Origin: Streptomyces sp. SPB162
GTDB taxonomy: Bacteria; Actinomycetota; Actinomycetes; Streptomycetales; Streptomycetaceae
Assembly: GCF_029504575.1 (NCBI RefSeq)
Contig: NZ_JAQFII010000001.1
Location: forward strand, 4,037,001-4,101,000
Direction: 5' to 3'
DNA: 64,000 bases
The position numbers and the translations under genes were made by a program. The notes beneath the pieces were generated by a model that was not told the DNA's origin, searched no databases, and was given only the letters and a program-made list of their open reading frames with translations. Shown here piece after piece: positions 25,887-34,704 of this stretch. Each line of letters opens with the position of its first letter. Within the stretch, counting starts at the first letter, position 1.

Positions 25887-26450
25887 GTGCGAGAGAATGG
25901 CGGCATGGAGATGCCGATGAACGAACGGTCGCAGGAGAGCCCGCAGGTCCTGATCGTGGGATCCGACGGAATGGCGCTCGGCGGCACCCCTGGCGGCGGC
26001 GATGAATCGCGCGAGGTTCCGGTGACAGACATGGTGGAACAGCCGGCGAAGGTCATGCGCATCGGCAGCATGATCAAGCAGCTTCTGGAAGAAGTGCGGC
26101 AGGCGCCGCTCGACGAGGCGAGCCGCGTGCGTCTCAAGGAGATCCACGCCAGTTCCGTGAAGGAACTGGAGGACGGTCTCGCCCCCGAACTGGTGGAGGA
26201 GCTGGAGCGGCTCTCCCTGCCTTTCAACGACGACTCGATCCCGACCGAGGCCGAGCTGCGCATCGCGCAGGCACAGCTGGTCGGCTGGCTGGAGGGCCTC
26301 TTCCACGGCATCCAGACGGCGCTGTTCGCCCAGCAGATGGCAGCGAGGGCCCAGCTGGAGCAGATGCGCCGTGCCCTCCCGCCGGGCGTGGGCGGGCACG
26401 AGGACGACGAGGGCGGCCACCCGAACGCCCGCTCCGGCCCGTACCTCTGA
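25887..26450 (+). CDS. bpa: Bacterial proteasome activator Bpa
   Basis: Ring-forming, ATP-independent activator of the actinobacterial 20S proteasome (homologue of mycobacterial Rv3780). The 187-residue protein has the helical core from QPAKVMRIGSMIKQLLEEVR to the ARAQLEQMRRAL end, and a flexible C-terminus finishing GPYL at 184-187, close to the GQYL tail that docks into the proteasome alpha ring. The GTG at 25887 has AGGAG eight bases upstream; an ATG at 25905 would also be in frame. It converges with the kinase gene over a shared terminator. Confidence 0.88.
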   Translation: MRENGGMEMPMNERSQESPQVLIVGSDGMALGGTPGGGDESREVPVTDMVEQPAKVMRIGSMIKQLLEEVRQAPLDEASRVRLKEIHASSVKELEDGLAPELVEELERLSLPFNDDSIPTEAELRIAQAQLVGWLEGLFHGIQTALFAQQMAARAQLEQMRRALPPGVGGHEDDEGGHPNARSGPYL

Positions 26451-26463
26451 CCGACGGCGAACG

Positions 26464-26504
26464 GCGAAGGGCCCGGCACACACCACGTGTGCCGGGCCCT
26501 TCGC
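26464..26504. terminator. Bidirectional terminator between bpa and the kinase gene
   Basis: An 18-bp perfect stem, GCGAAGGGCCCGGCACAC at 26464-26481 with 26487-26504, and a five-base loop. It lies between two convergent genes, so it likely stops both transcripts. Confidence 0.85.
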
Positions 26505-26526
26505 GTTGCTCAGAGGTGCGGCCGGA

Positions 26527-28248
26527 TCAGCCGGCGCCCTTGCCGGTCGAGACCCAGATGGTGATCTTGCTCGCGTCGTTCTTCTGCGTGACGTTGTAGT
26601 CCGCCAGCGCCTTGGGCGTCTGGTCGACGACAGCGCCCTTGCCCCACTGCTGCTCGTTCGTGTACTTCACCGTGTACTTCCACCCCGCGGCCTTCAGGCA
26701 CGCCTCGACGGAATCCCGGTACTTGGTGTTGAACTGCGGGAACAGGACCACGTTCGGGTCCGTGTTGGTGAAGCCCTGGGTTGCCCCGGTGCACGCCGAC
26801 GACTCCAGCGTCCGGGTCTTGTCACCCTCGACGATCCCGCCGTTGTTCGCCGCGGTCGTCGACGGGGAGGTCCCACCGCTGGAGGCCCCCGGCACGTACT
26901 GGCTGGACTGGTTGGTGGACGGGGAGACGTCGCTGCCCTTGCCGGCGGTGTCGTCCTTGCCGCCCTGGTTCCAGATGATCAGGCCGACGATCAGGGCGAC
27001 GGCGACCACGGCCACCGTCGCGGCGATCAGGACGGTCCGGTTCGACCGGCCGCCGTTGCCCCCGCCGCCCGCGTGCCCGCCGGGAGCACCGTGCTGCATC
27101 GGGTACCCGGCCGTCGGAGCGGGTGTCTGGTACTGCGGCGCCTGCTGCTGGACCTGCTGCGGATAGCCGTACGCGGCCGGAGTGGCGGGCGCCGGGGTGC
27201 CGTAGGCGCTGTGCTGCGGCGCGGGCGCCTGGTACGGGCTGTGGACGTTCGGCGGCGGGGTGTGCAGACCGCCCGGGACGGGCGGGAAGACCGACGCGGA
27301 GACGCCCTCGCCGCGGCTGCCGGCGGGCGGGCCCCCGCCGATGATCAGCGGGGTGGTGCCGGCCTGCGTCGTGCGGCCGACCCGCTCCAGCTCGTCGTGC
27401 ATGGCGTCCGCGGTCGGGAAGCGCTCCGCCGGGTTCTTCTTCAGGGCGCGCGCGATCAGCGCGTCGACCCCGGGGGTGATCGCCCGGTTGTACTGCGACG
27501 GTGCGGGCGGGATCTCCTGCACGTGCTGGTACGCCATGCCCAGCGGCGAGTCGGACTCGAACGGGATCCGGCCGGTCGTCAGCTCGAAGAGCATGCAGCC
27601 GACGGAGTACAGGTCGGACCGCTCGTCGACGCCGCGCCCCAGCGCCTGCTCGGGGGACAGGTACTGCGGGGTGCCGACGACCATGCCGGTCTGCGTCATC
27701 GACGTCACACCGGACTGCATGGCCCGGGCGATGCCGAAGTCCATGACCTTCACCACACCACGCTTGGTCACCATCACGTTACCGGGCTTGATGTCGCGGT
27801 GCACCAGGCCCATCTCGTGGCTGACCGCGAGCGCGGCCAGCACGTCTCCGGTGATCTTCAGCGCCTTCTCGGTGGGCATCGCGCCGTACTGCGCGACGTC
27901 CTCGGCCAGCACCACGTTGAGCGGCTTGCCCTCGACGTACTCCATGACGATGTACGGGACCATCGCGCCGTCGAGGGTGTCCTCGCCCGAGTCGAACACC
28001 GAGACGATGTTGGTGTGGTTCAGCTTGGCCACGGCCTGCGCCTCGCGGCGGAACCGCTCACGGAAGGACTGCTCGTTCCCCAGGCTCGTGTGCAGCGTCT
28101 TGACGGCGACCGGGCGGTCCAGCACCGTGTCGTGTCCCAGGTGCACCGAAGCCATGCCGCCCTCGCCGAGGAGATCGCGCAGAACGTAGCGACCGCCTCC
28201 GACCGAGCGACCCGCGTAATTGGGCTGCGCGCCGTCCCCGCTGCTCAT
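26527..28248 (-). CDS. Membrane Ser/Thr protein kinase with PASTA-like domain
   Basis: A 573-residue Hanks-type kinase. The kinase domain (about 15-280) has the Gly loop LGEGGMASV, ATP lysine in VAVKTL (Lys50), HRDIKPGN and DFGIA motifs. A Pro/Gln/Tyr-rich linker follows, then one membrane helix TVLIAATVAVVAVALIVGLIIW near 400-420 and an extracellular PASTA-like domain that may sense cell-wall fragments. It is back to back with a second kinase at 28406. In S. coelicolor, paired kinases also lie near the bkd genes. Targets are unknown. Confidence 0.9.
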   Translation of the reverse strand: MSSGDGAQPNYAGRSVGGGRYVLRDLLGEGGMASVHLGHDTVLDRPVAVKTLHTSLGNEQSFRERFRREAQAVAKLNHTNIVSVFDSGEDTLDGAMVPYIVMEYVEGKPLNVVLAEDVAQYGAMPTEKALKITGDVLAALAVSHEMGLVHRDIKPGNVMVTKRGVVKVMDFGIARAMQSGVTSMTQTGMVVGTPQYLSPEQALGRGVDERSDLYSVGCMLFELTTGRIPFESDSPLGMAYQHVQEIPPAPSQYNRAITPGVDALIARALKKNPAERFPTADAMHDELERVGRTTQAGTTPLIIGGGPPAGSRGEGVSASVFPPVPGGLHTPPPNVHSPYQAPAPQHSAYGTPAPATPAAYGYPQQVQQQAPQYQTPAPTAGYPMQHGAPGGHAGGGGNGGRSNRTVLIAATVAVVAVALIVGLIIWNQGGKDDTAGKGSDVSPSTNQSSQYVPGASSGGTSPSTTAANNGGIVEGDKTRTLESSACTGATQGFTNTDPNVVLFPQFNTKYRDSVEACLKAAGWKYTVKYTNEQQWGKGAVVDQTPKALADYNVTQKNDASKITIWVSTGKGAG

Positions 28249-28405
28249 CTGTACCGCTTCCCCCTAGAGAAGGCCCTCGCCCCGCGAGCTTGCCCGCCAA
28301 GTTTGGCTTATCGCGCGGGCACGTCAAGTTTGGTGACCATCTCGTCACCTGATGCGCATGGGGCCCATACACGAGCGGCCCGCCACCGTCCCCGGAGACG
28401 GTAGC

Positions 28406-30013
28406 GTGGCGGACCAGAAAACCTGTAAGGCGAGGAACAAGCGACGGCGAGGGCTGATGGTCGACCCCCATGAGACGACCGCAGGAACCGGAGCGTCCGA
28501 TTCCCCCGAATTGTGGGGCGCGCAGGGGATGGTCGGTGACGGACGTTACCGGCTGACCCACCGGTTGGGACGCGGCGGAATGGCCGAGGTCTTCGCGGCC
28601 GAGGACGTACGGCTGGGACGCATCGTGGCGATCAAGCTGCTGCGCTCCGATCTGGCCGAGGATCCGGTCTCCAAAGCGCGCTTCACCCGCGAGGCACAGT
28701 CGGTCGCCGGGCTGAACCACCATGCCGTGGTCGCGGTGTACGACTCGGGCGAGGACCGCACCCCCACCGGGGCGGTCCCCTACATCGTCATGGAGCTGGT
28801 CGACGGGCACACCATCCGTGACCTGCTGACCGGCGCCGAGGCACCACCCATCGACCAGGCGCTGATCATCATCTCCGGTGTGCTGGAGGCACTCGCCTAC
28901 AGCCACCAGCACGGCATCGTGCACCGTGACATCAAGCCGGCCAACGTCATCATCACCAACACCGGCGCCGTCAAGGTCATGGACTTCGGCATCGCCCGTG
29001 CGCTGCACGGCGCCGCCAGCACCATGACCCAGACCGGCATGGTCATGGGCACCCCGCAGTACCTCTCCCCCGAGCAGGCGCTCGGCAAGGCGGTCGACTA
29101 CCGCTCCGACCTGTACGCGACCGGCTGCATGCTCTACGAGCTGCTGGCGCTGCGGCCGCCCTTCACCGGCGAGACGCCGCTGTCGGTGGTCTACCAGCAC
29201 GTGCAGGACGAGCCGCAGGTGCCGTCAACGGTCAGCGACCGGGTGCCGCCGGAACTCGACGGCCTGGTGCTGCGGGCGCTGGCGAAGCACCCGGACGACC
29301 GGTTCCAGAGCGCCGAGGAGATGCGCGGCGTGGTGCAGTACGCGCTGCACATGCTGCAGGAGCAGGGCGGCTGGAACAACGTCTGGGACACCGGCGTCGT
29401 GCCGCACACGGCTCCGGTCGGCCCGCCGGCGGGCCAGGGCGGGAACCCCGGCACGATGGTCGGCCGGCAGGGCAACAGCACCACCGCGGAGTTCAGCCGT
29501 CCGGTGATGCTGGGCGCGGCGGGTGGCGGAGCGGACGAGACGCGCGGCTACCTCGAACCGCAGCACGGCCACGGCCGGGGCGGCAACAAGTGGCTCAAGC
29601 CGGTGCTCTTCGTGCTGGCCGCGGTGCTCGCCATATCGCTGGGCGTGTACTTCGCCGTCGGACAGGCGGGGAACAAGAACGACCCGGGCAAGGACGTGGT
29701 CTCGCCGAGCGCGCAGACCTCGCAGGGCCAGAGCTCCGCGCCGAGCCAGGACCCCTCCACGGACCCTGGCCCGACCGACGGGGGCGCCACGCAGGCGCCG
29801 CCGCCCACGTCGACCCACCGGCAGACGCACACCGCCTCTCCGACGCCCACGGAGAAGCCCACCGAGACGGGGACGCAGTCCCCGACCTCGACGCCGACCG
29901 AGACACCCTCGGACTCCCCGACGCCGACCCAGGACCCGACGACGCCTCCGCAGACGTCGACGCCCACCGGCGGCGCCACCGGCGGCAACAACGAGGGCAA
30001 GCCCAAGCCCTGA
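28406..30013 (+). CDS. Membrane Ser/Thr protein kinase
   Basis: A 535-residue Hanks-type kinase with LGRGGMAEV, VAIKLL (Lys77), HRDIKPANV and DFGIA motifs, one membrane helix (VLFVLAAVLAISLGVYFAVG) and a Ser/Thr/Pro-rich extracellular tail of about 110 residues without a PASTA domain. The GTG at 28406 has GGAG eight bases upstream; an ATG at 28457 is possible. It is divergent from the PASTA-type kinase, and the 157-base gap between them holds both promoters. The tail is repetitive PTPTE/TPTET sequence, probably a cell-wall stalk. Confidence 0.88.
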   Translation: MADQKTCKARNKRRRGLMVDPHETTAGTGASDSPELWGAQGMVGDGRYRLTHRLGRGGMAEVFAAEDVRLGRIVAIKLLRSDLAEDPVSKARFTREAQSVAGLNHHAVVAVYDSGEDRTPTGAVPYIVMELVDGHTIRDLLTGAEAPPIDQALIIISGVLEALAYSHQHGIVHRDIKPANVIITNTGAVKVMDFGIARALHGAASTMTQTGMVMGTPQYLSPEQALGKAVDYRSDLYATGCMLYELLALRPPFTGETPLSVVYQHVQDEPQVPSTVSDRVPPELDGLVLRALAKHPDDRFQSAEEMRGVVQYALHMLQEQGGWNNVWDTGVVPHTAPVGPPAGQGGNPGTMVGRQGNSTTAEFSRPVMLGAAGGGADETRGYLEPQHGHGRGGNKWLKPVLFVLAAVLAISLGVYFAVGQAGNKNDPGKDVVSPSAQTSQGQSSAPSQDPSTDPGPTDGGATQAPPPTSTHRQTHTASPTPTEKPTETGTQSPTSTPTETPSDSPTPTQDPTTPPQTSTPTGGATGGNNEGKPKP

Positions 30014-30025
30014 CGGCGACACGTC

Positions 30026-30061
30026 CACCGGCTGACCGGCCCACCGGCCGGTCAGCCGGTG
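30026..30061. terminator. Bidirectional terminator
   Basis: CACCGGCTGACCGGCC (30026-30041) pairs perfectly with 30046-30061 over a four-base loop. It separates the convergent kinase and phosphotransferase genes, and includes the stop codon of the latter. Confidence 0.85.
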
Positions 30062-31090
30062 AACGCCTCGCTGACGGCCTCGTACTCGCGCGTCCACCAG
30101 ACGGCGAGCGCCGAGGACGCCGGGAAGAGGGGGTCGGAGCGCCTGTCGCGCTCCTGGTAGCGCCAGCAGAGCATCCAGAAGTCGTTCAGGCGCTCCCACC
30201 AGACCCGGTGCACGGCCGCGGCCAGTTCCGGGCGGGTCACGCCCGCCGCGAGCCGGTAGGCGCGCGCGTAGGGCCGCACCTTCGCCAGGTCCAGCTGCCC
30301 GTCGCCCCGGCCGGACGAAGAAGATCGCGGCGGCCCGTACCGCCTCCTCCGCACGCGGCTGCACGCCCAGGCGGTCCCAGTCCACGATGGCGACGGGTTC
30401 GTCACCGCGGTAGAGCAGGTTCAGCGGGTGGAAGTCGCCGTGCACCCAGCCGGTGGCGGGCGCGTCCGGCGGGGGCGGTTTTCGATGGGCGTGCCGCTCC
30501 AGCAGGGTCCGGCGTTCCAGTAACCGGTGCTCGGCCAGCTCGTCGAAGGTCTCGCGCGGCTCGTGCGCGTGGGCCAGCTCCAGCAGCTCGTCGATGAGCG
30601 CGTACGTCCGCGCGGGGTCGGCGCTGGGGTGCGGGATCCGGACCGTGTCCGGCGGGGGCTGGACGCGGGCCAGGCCCGCGTGCACATGGCCGAGGAGCGC
30701 GCCGAGCCGCCGGGACTGGGCGGCCGTCAGCTCGGTGCCCTCCCGGTGGTGACCCTCGACCCACGGGTAGAGGGCGTAGCAGCGCCCGCCGACGACCGCG
30801 ACGGTCCGGCCGTCCGTGTCGGCGAGTGGCGGGGCGACGGGCAACCCCAGGCCGTCCAGGAGCAGTGTCGCGCGGTGCTGGCGGGCGATGACGGCGGCGT
30901 CCGCGGTGTCCGGCGCGAGGTAGTGCTTGAGGAAGAACCTGCCGCGGGTGGTGATCAGCCGGTAGCCGCGGTTCAGCAGTCCCTGGGGGACCGGATCGCA
31001 GGTCAGCGGGGTGCCGGCGCCCTCGTAGCGGCGCAGCAGGGTGCCGAGCGTGCCTTCGGCGAGCAGCTCCGTCGCCGCCGTGCACGTCAC
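30052..31090 (-). pseudogene. APH/choline-kinase-like phosphotransferase, frameshifted
   Basis: Kinase-fold small-molecule phosphotransferase. The N-terminal two thirds read to AIFFVR and include the Brenner motif WVHGDFHPLNLLY and the metal-binding AIVDWDRLG; the frame then breaks around 30305-30314, and the C-terminal part from GRGDGQLDLAKVRPYARAYRLA to TREYEAVSEAFTG is in the next frame. One extra base in a CCGGCCGGGG run explains it. The corrected protein is about 345 residues with all catalytic residues. Substrate unknown (homoserine, choline or an aminoglycoside are all possible). Confidence 0.8.
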
Positions 31091-31105
31091 TCGGACAAGC
31101 GTAGA

Positions 31106-31522
31106 TCACCCGGCGTGCGGCTCCGGCCACTGTGCGACGCCCCTGGCGAACTGCACGTCCACGAAGGCGGGGTCGATCCGCAGGTGAACGGGTTCGAAGG
31201 CGGGTTCGTCCACGAACGAGGGAAGCGGTCCGAACATATCGTCGGGGTCCTCCGGCGCCGTCACGACGCGGGCGGTGCCCGTGAGGTGCACGGCCCAGAC
31301 GGAGTCCGCGGCCGCGTGCAGGTTGTCGGTCTGGTAGCCGACGACGGAGCCGTCGCAGGCGCCGTGGACGCCCCAGCCGCGGTGGACGCGGATCAGCACG
31401 TGGTCGTCCACCACGGCGTGCCGGGCGACGGCGATGTACGGCATGGCATGGCGCGTCAGGGCCAGGCGTCCATAGCGAACGGCGGCCACCAGCGCCATCG
31501 CGCGTCGTTCGTGGGGGGACAT
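31106..31522 (-). CDS. Pyridoxamine 5'-phosphate oxidase-like flavin/F420-binding protein
   Basis: A 138-residue split-barrel protein: GRLALTRHAMPYIAVARHAVVDDHVLIRVH, then VVGYQTDN and WAVHLTGTARVV, the strand pattern of PPOX-type enzymes that bind FMN or F420. The ATG at 31522 begins MSPHERRAMALV; the ribosome site is poor and an ATG at 31500 is possible. It lies 15 bases downstream of the phosphotransferase start on the same strand, so it may lead that transcript. Function cannot be narrowed. Confidence 0.68.
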   Translation of the reverse strand: MSPHERRAMALVAAVRYGRLALTRHAMPYIAVARHAVVDDHVLIRVHRGWGVHGACDGSVVGYQTDNLHAAADSVWAVHLTGTARVVTAPEDPDDMFGPLPSFVDEPAFEPVHLRIDPAFVDVQFARGVAQWPEPHAG

Positions 31523-31594
31523 CCCTCCACTGTGGAGTCCGGAGGGTGAGCCGAAACAGGGCCCCCGGGCCCGTTCAGGGGGGTCCAAGGACCC

Positions 31595-32279
31595 TCAGCG
31601 GTGCTGGTTCTCCTCCGCCTGCATCCGGGCGACGTAGGCGGCCGCCTGGGTCCTGCGCTCCATGCCGAGCTTGGCGAGCAGCGAGGAGACGTAGTTCTTG
31701 ACGGTCTTCTCGGCGAGGTGCAGCCGCTCGCCGATCTGCCGGTTGGTGAGGCCCTCGCCGATCAGGTTCAGGATCTTCCTCTCCTGCTCGGTCAACCCGG
31801 CGAGCCCGGGCGTCGCCCTTGTCCGCGCCGAGCCGCAGCCGCTCCAGCACCCGGGCGGTCGCCACCGGGTCCAGCAGCGACTTCCCCGCGGCGACGTCAC
31901 GGACGGCGCTGAGCAGGTCCGTCCCCCGGATGGCCTTGAGGACGTAACCCGCCGCGCCGGCCATGATCGCGTCGAAGAGCGCCTCGTCGTCGGCGAACGA
32001 CGTCAGCATCAGGCACTTGATGTCCGGGTCGTTCGACCGGATCTCCCGGCAGACCTCGACGCCGCTGCCGTCGGGCAGCCGGACGTCCAGAACGGCGACG
32101 TCAGGGTGGGTGGCGGGGATCCGGACCAGGGCCTCGGCGGCCGTGCCGGCCTCGCCGACGACCTCGATGTCGGTCTCCACGGAGAGCAGCTCATGGACCC
32201 CTCGGCGGACCACTTCGTGGTCATCGAGGAGGAATACACTGATTTTTCCGTCTTCGGACACGAATCGAGCATCCCACAC
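31595..32279 (-). pseudogene. NarL/DevR-type response regulator, frameshifted
   Basis: Two-component regulator with a receiver domain (phosphoacceptor Asp in VAVLDVRLPDG, about residue 65, and the conserved Lys in YVLKAIRG) and a LuxR-type helix-turn-helix (LTEQERKILNLIGEGLTNRQIGERLHLAEKTVKNYV). The two lie in different frames: the shift is near 31803-31815, in GCCCGGG, again one extra base. Corrected length is about 227 residues. GTG at 32279 has GGAG eight bases upstream. The build is like DevR/DosR regulators that respond to hypoxia. No histidine kinase is adjacent. Confidence 0.82.
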
Positions 32280-32570
32280 GATTCGATCTCCAGACCTCTT
32301 ACGCCATTTCGATCGGCGAGATACCGTTCCTCTGTCCCGGTGGCCTGCGACAACGCCTATTTACTAGGTAATCCAAGCAAAACCGCAGGTAGGACGCCTT
32401 CGCGCGATGGCGGATGTAGTAGGTAACGTCTTTCTTGCAGGCCACTTTGCCGGGGCACTGTCACGCCTGGCTCGGCCATGCCGCACATACCCCGTGCGCC
32501 GCGTCGAACCAGGTGAGCCGCAACTGGCCTCCCGGCGGATCCCGGGGGCCGGACAGACGGAGGAGCGAAC
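32280..32570. promoter_or_regulatory. Divergent promoter region before bkdA2
   Basis: A 291-base gap between the response regulator and bkdA2 with no gene seen. It has an AT-rich patch near 32355-32375 with the dyad TTACTAGGTAA at 32361-32371, and an excellent ribosome site GGAGGAG at 32559-32565. No copy of the ACCGA-N4-TCGGT site was seen here, unlike the first bkd operon. Confidence 0.45.
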
Positions 32571-33707
32571 GTGAGCGTGAAGAGCACTGCCGCGCGGAGA
32601 ACCACCCGCGGCGGCGCGAAGCGCCGTGGGGGCGAGCCCGAGCTCGTACAGCTGTTGACCCCCGAGGGCAAGCGCGTCGAGCACAGCGAGTACTCCATCG
32701 ACCTGACCCCGGACGAGCTGCGTGGCCTGTACCGCGACATGGTGCTGACCCGCCGCTTCGACGCCGAGGCGATCACCCTGCAGCGGCAGGGAGAGCTGGG
32801 CCTGTGGGCCTCGCTCCTCGGCCAGGAGGCGGCACAGATCGGATCGGGCCGGGCCACCCGACCGGACGACTACGTGTTCCCCACCTACCGCGAACACGGT
32901 GTCGCCTGGACCCGTGACGTGGACCCGTTGAACCTGCTGGGCATGTTCCGCGGGGTCAACCACGGCGGATGGGACCCCAACGAGAACAACTTCCACCTCT
33001 ACACGATCGTCATCGGCTCGCAGACCCTGCACGCGACCGGTTACGCGATGGGTATCGCCAAGGACGGCGCGGACTCCGCCGTCATCGCCTACTTCGGCGA
33101 CGGTGCCTCCAGCCAGGGCGATGTCGCGGAGGCCTTCACCTTCGCGGCCGTCTACAACGCCCCCGTGGTGTTCTTCTGCCAGAACAACCAGTGGGCGATC
33201 TCCGAGCCGACCGAGAAGCAGAGCCGGGTGCCGATCTACCAGCGCTCGGCCGGTTTCGGCTTCCCGGGCGTCCGGGTCGACGGCAACGACGTGCTGGCCG
33301 TGCTGGCCGTCACCAAGGCCGCCCTGGAGCGGGCCCGCACCGGCCAGGGGCCGATGCTCGTGGAGGCGTTCACCTACCGGATGGGCGCGCACACCACGAC
33401 CGACGACCCCACCCGCTACCGCGCCGACGAGGAGCGCGAGCAGTGGGAGGCGAAGGACCCGATCCTGCGGCTGAGGACGTACCTGGAGGCCGAGGGCCTG
33501 GCCGACGAGGAGTACTACGCCTCGATCGACCAGGAGAGCGACGCGCTCGCCAAGCGGGTGCGGGACGGCGTGCGCACCATGCCGAACCCCGACACCATGG
33601 CGATCTTCGAGAACGTCTACGCGGACGGGCACGCGCTCGTCGACGAGGAGCGCGCGCAGTTCGCCGAGTACCTCGCGTCGTTCGCCGACGAGACTGAGGG
33701 GCACTGA
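32571..33707 (+). CDS. bkdA2: Branched-chain 2-oxo acid dehydrogenase E1 alpha (second operon)
   Basis: Second E1 alpha gene, 378 residues, with the TPP motif GDGASSQGDVAEAFTFAAVYNAPVVFFCQNN split only by length here. The N-terminus is basic (KSTAARRTTRGGAKRRGGE). The GTG at 32571 follows GGAGGAG with five-base spacing. It is a distant paralogue of bkdA1, and the gene order E1a-E1b-E2 is the same. Two such sets are normal in Streptomyces; they supply isobutyryl-, isovaleryl- and 2-methylbutyryl-CoA starters. Confidence 0.9.
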   Translation: MSVKSTAARRTTRGGAKRRGGEPELVQLLTPEGKRVEHSEYSIDLTPDELRGLYRDMVLTRRFDAEAITLQRQGELGLWASLLGQEAAQIGSGRATRPDDYVFPTYREHGVAWTRDVDPLNLLGMFRGVNHGGWDPNENNFHLYTIVIGSQTLHATGYAMGIAKDGADSAVIAYFGDGASSQGDVAEAFTFAAVYNAPVVFFCQNNQWAISEPTEKQSRVPIYQRSAGFGFPGVRVDGNDVLAVLAVTKAALERARTGQGPMLVEAFTYRMGAHTTTDDPTRYRADEEREQWEAKDPILRLRTYLEAEGLADEEYYASIDQESDALAKRVRDGVRTMPNPDTMAIFENVYADGHALVDEERAQFAEYLASFADETEGH

Positions 33708-33709
33708 CC

Positions 33710-34690
33710 ATGACCACGACCACGTTGACCATGGCCAAGGCCCTCAACGAGGCGCTGCGCCAGGCGCTGGACACCGACCCCAAGGTCCTGCTCATGGGCG
33801 AGGACATCGGGAAGCTCGGCGGCGTCTTCCGCATCACCGACGGTCTGCAGAAGGACTTCGGCGAGGAGCGGGTCATCGACACCCCGCTGGCCGAGTCCGG
33901 CATCGTCGGTACCGCGATCGGCCTGGCACTGCGCGGTTACCGCCCGGTCGTCGAGATCCAGTTCGACGGCTTCGTCTTCCCGGCGTACGACCAGATCGTC
34001 ACGCAGCTCGCCAAGATGCACGCGCGGGCCCTGGGCAAGGTCAAGATGCCCGTCGTCATCCGCATCCCGTACGCGGGCGGCATCGGCGCGGTCGAGCACC
34101 ACAGCGAGTCCCCGGAGACGCTCTTCGCGCACATCCCGGGCCTCAAGGTGGTCTCGCCCTCCAACCCGCAGGACGCCTACTGGATGCTCCGGCAGGCCAT
34201 CGACTGCGACGACCCGGTGATCTTCTTCGAGCCGAAGCGCCGCTACTGGGACAAGGGCGAGGTCGACACCGAGGCCATTCCGGGCCCGCTGCACAAGGCC
34301 CGGGTGGCCAGCGCGGGCACGGATCTCACCCTGGCGGCGTACGGCCCCATGGTGAAGGTCTGCCTGGAGGCGGCCGCGGCCGCCGCCAAGGAGGGTCGTA
34401 GCCTGGAAGTGGTGGACCTGCGGTCCTTGTCGCCGATGGACTTCGACACGATCCAGGCGTCGGTCGAGAAGACCCGCCGGCTGGTGATCGTGCACGAGGC
34501 TCCCGTCTTCCTGGGAACCGGCGCGGAGATCGCCGCCCGGATCACCGAGCGGTGCTTCTACCACCTCGAGGCTCCCGTGCTGAGGGTCGGCGGCTTCCAC
34601 GCCCCGTACCCGCCGGCCCGGCTCGAGGAGGAGTACCTGCCCGGCCTGGACCGCGTACTCGACGCCGTCGACCGCGCGCTGGCGTACTGA
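33710..34690 (+). CDS. bkdB2: Branched-chain 2-oxo acid dehydrogenase E1 beta (second operon)
   Basis: A 326-residue transketolase-type beta chain with MAKALNEALRQALDTDPKVLLMGEDIGKLGGVF and a C-terminal half ending GGFHAPYPPARLEEEYLPG. It begins two bases after the bkdA2 stop. It forms the E1 heterotetramer with bkdA2. Sequence such as IVGTAIGLALRGYRPVVEIQFDGF aligns closely with bkdB1 at the same place. Confidence 0.92.
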   Translation: MTTTTLTMAKALNEALRQALDTDPKVLLMGEDIGKLGGVFRITDGLQKDFGEERVIDTPLAESGIVGTAIGLALRGYRPVVEIQFDGFVFPAYDQIVTQLAKMHARALGKVKMPVVIRIPYAGGIGAVEHHSESPETLFAHIPGLKVVSPSNPQDAYWMLRQAIDCDDPVIFFEPKRRYWDKGEVDTEAIPGPLHKARVASAGTDLTLAAYGPMVKVCLEAAAAAAKEGRSLEVVDLRSLSPMDFDTIQASVEKTRRLVIVHEAPVFLGTGAEIAARITERCFYHLEAPVLRVGGFHAPYPPARLEEEYLPGLDRVLDAVDRALAY

Positions 34691-34704
34691 GAGGCGAGGA
34701 GAGC